This document shows positions 5,009-5,843 of a stretch of 5,843 nt of DNA, one piece after another. The DNA comes from Spirochaetaceae bacterium. GTDB taxonomy: Bacteria; Spirochaetota; Spirochaetia; B11-G9. A program made the position numbers and the translations under genes. The DNA is taken from positions 1 through 5,843 of the forward strand of contig DAOVSY010000198.1 of the NCBI GenBank assembly GCA_030633365.1. Reading direction: 5' to 3'. The notes under the pieces were generated by a model. That model made no database searches, was not told the DNA's origin, and worked only from the letters and a program-made list of their open reading frames with translations. Positions within the stretch are counted from its first letter, which is position 1. Each line of letters opens with the position of its first letter.

Positions 5009-5843
5009 CTAGTATCTATAAGGAGCACCAGCTTTTTCCATTGTTGAAATATATTCTTTAAAGATATCTACAACTTTCTGGGTTCTTGGACTCTTGTCTG
5101 CAATCTCATCCCAATATCTGTAAGCAGCTTCTTCGACAACTTTCCATTCTTCATCAGGAATAGTTGTAAGTTCTAACTTATCACCATGAACACGATAGTT
5201 AGCTTCTCCCCACCAGTACCAGTGAAGTCTGTAGTAATGGGATTTATCAATAGCAAGTCTAAGCAACTGCTGAAGATGTGCAGGAATTGCTTCCCATGAT
5301 TCTGTATTTACAAACCATCCACCAGCCCATGCACCGGAAATTGGATTAGTTAAATAATAGTTAGTAACATCTGCCCAACCAACTGTATAGTCTTCAGTAA
5401 TTCCTGACCATGCAACACCATCAAGAACATTAGTCTGTAAAGCCATCTCAACATCTTCGTATGGAAGAGCCATTGGAACAACACCAAATTGTTTCATAAA
5501 CTCTCCACCAGTAGGGAACATATACATTCTTAAACCTTTAAGATCTTCAACTGATCTGATTGGTTTTGTTGTTGCAAAATTACAAGGATCCCAGCTACCC
5601 TGGCTAAGCCATGTTACACCTTCAATTTCTGCATAAGCTTCTTCCCATATTTCATTCAATCCATACCATTCCCAAAGAACATTTACATCAAGTCCATATC
5701 GTGCAGCCAAAGGAAAATATGCAGCGAAAATTGATACATCAACAGGGGATGCCATTGAGTCATCATCACTTACCGCCATATCCACGGTTCCTTCCTGAAG
5801 TGCTCTAAAAAGCTCTCCATGTGGTACAAGCTGATCTGCAGTA
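5009..5843 (-). CDS. dctP: TRAP transporter periplasmic substrate-binding protein DctP, 5' end outside window
   Basis: This periplasmic protein would capture the solute and hand it to DctQM. The frame stays open to base 5843, so the gene is longer than the stretch after the GTG at 5785; that GTG is an internal Val codon in ELFRALQEGTVDMAV, a typical DctP segment. In all, 277 residues are visible; the signal peptide and roughly 70-80 N-terminal residues are missing. Numbering from the first full codon, the family core is SVEDLKGLRMYMFPTGGEF (97-115), then GVVPMALPYEDVEMALQTNVLDGVAWSG (120-147). The canonical pattern LKGxKxR normally places a carboxylate-binding Arg where this protein has Tyr107. 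The chain contains 15 Trp and 18 Tyr, unusually aromatic. It resembles the TakP/FcbT1 type more than the SiaP type, judged by the DG-x-x-W segment. The ligand is unknown. It heads the visible part of the operon, separated from dctQ by a hairpin and repeats. Confidence 0.94.
   Translation of the reverse strand, partial: TADQLVPHGELFRALQEGTVDMAVSDDDSMASPVDVSIFAAYFPLAARYGLDVNVLWEWYGLNEIWEEAYAEIEGVTWLSQGSWDPCNFATTKPIRSVEDLKGLRMYMFPTGGEFMKQFGVVPMALPYEDVEMALQTNVLDGVAWSGITEDYTVGWADVTNYYLTNPISGAWAGGWFVNTESWEAIPAHLQQLLRLAIDKSHYYRLHWYWWGEANYRVHGDKLELTTIPDEEWKVVEEAAYRYWDEIADKSPRTQKVVDIFKEYISTMEKAGAPYRY

Noticed and set aside
5785..5785. GTG at 5785 as the start of the binding protein
   Set aside because: The frame stays open upstream to the window edge and encodes a typical DctP segment (GELFRALQEGT), so the GTG is an internal valine.

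Overview
The window is an AT-rich stretch with every supported gene on the minus strand, reading from right to left as one colinear cluster: dctP (5' end outside the window), dctQ, dctM, an iron-type alcohol dehydrogenase gene, and an aldehyde:ferredoxin oxidoreductase (AOR) gene whose 3' end lies beyond base 1. Purine-rich Shine-Dalgarno sites, A/T-ending codons with frequent AGA and GGA, and a tungsten-type AOR next to a TRAP transporter point to a strict anaerobe, for example a spirochaete or an anaerobic Firmicute. The exact lineage cannot be fixed from this sequence.

Layout. 5009-5843 encodes the C-terminal 277 residues of a TRAP substrate-binding protein. 4829-5008 is a structured spacer with a 13-bp stem-loop and a run of four degenerate repeats that begin CTGSTCG. 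4289-4828 (dctQ) and 2973-4292 (dctM) overlap by ATGA and form the membrane part of the transporter. 2760-2972 holds a perfect 34-bp palindrome, a small dyad, two kinds of direct repeat and a weak promoter candidate. 1593-2759 is the alcohol dehydrogenase. 1524-1592 is a short spacer with an 84% GC core. 1-1523 is the N-terminal 507 residues of the AOR, ending exactly at its fourth cluster cysteine.

How the genes may work together. The TRAP system would import a small polar compound using an ion gradient. The dehydrogenase would interconvert an alcohol and an aldehyde with NAD(H). The AOR would oxidise the aldehyde to an acid and reduce ferredoxin, or run in reverse. The substrate is unknown. 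The binding protein has Tyr where DctP-type proteins normally carry the carboxylate-binding Arg, and it is very rich in Trp, so the ligand may not be an ordinary carboxylate. No CRISPR array, tRNA, rRNA, transposase or phage gene was seen, and no gene-free stretch exceeds 300 bases.
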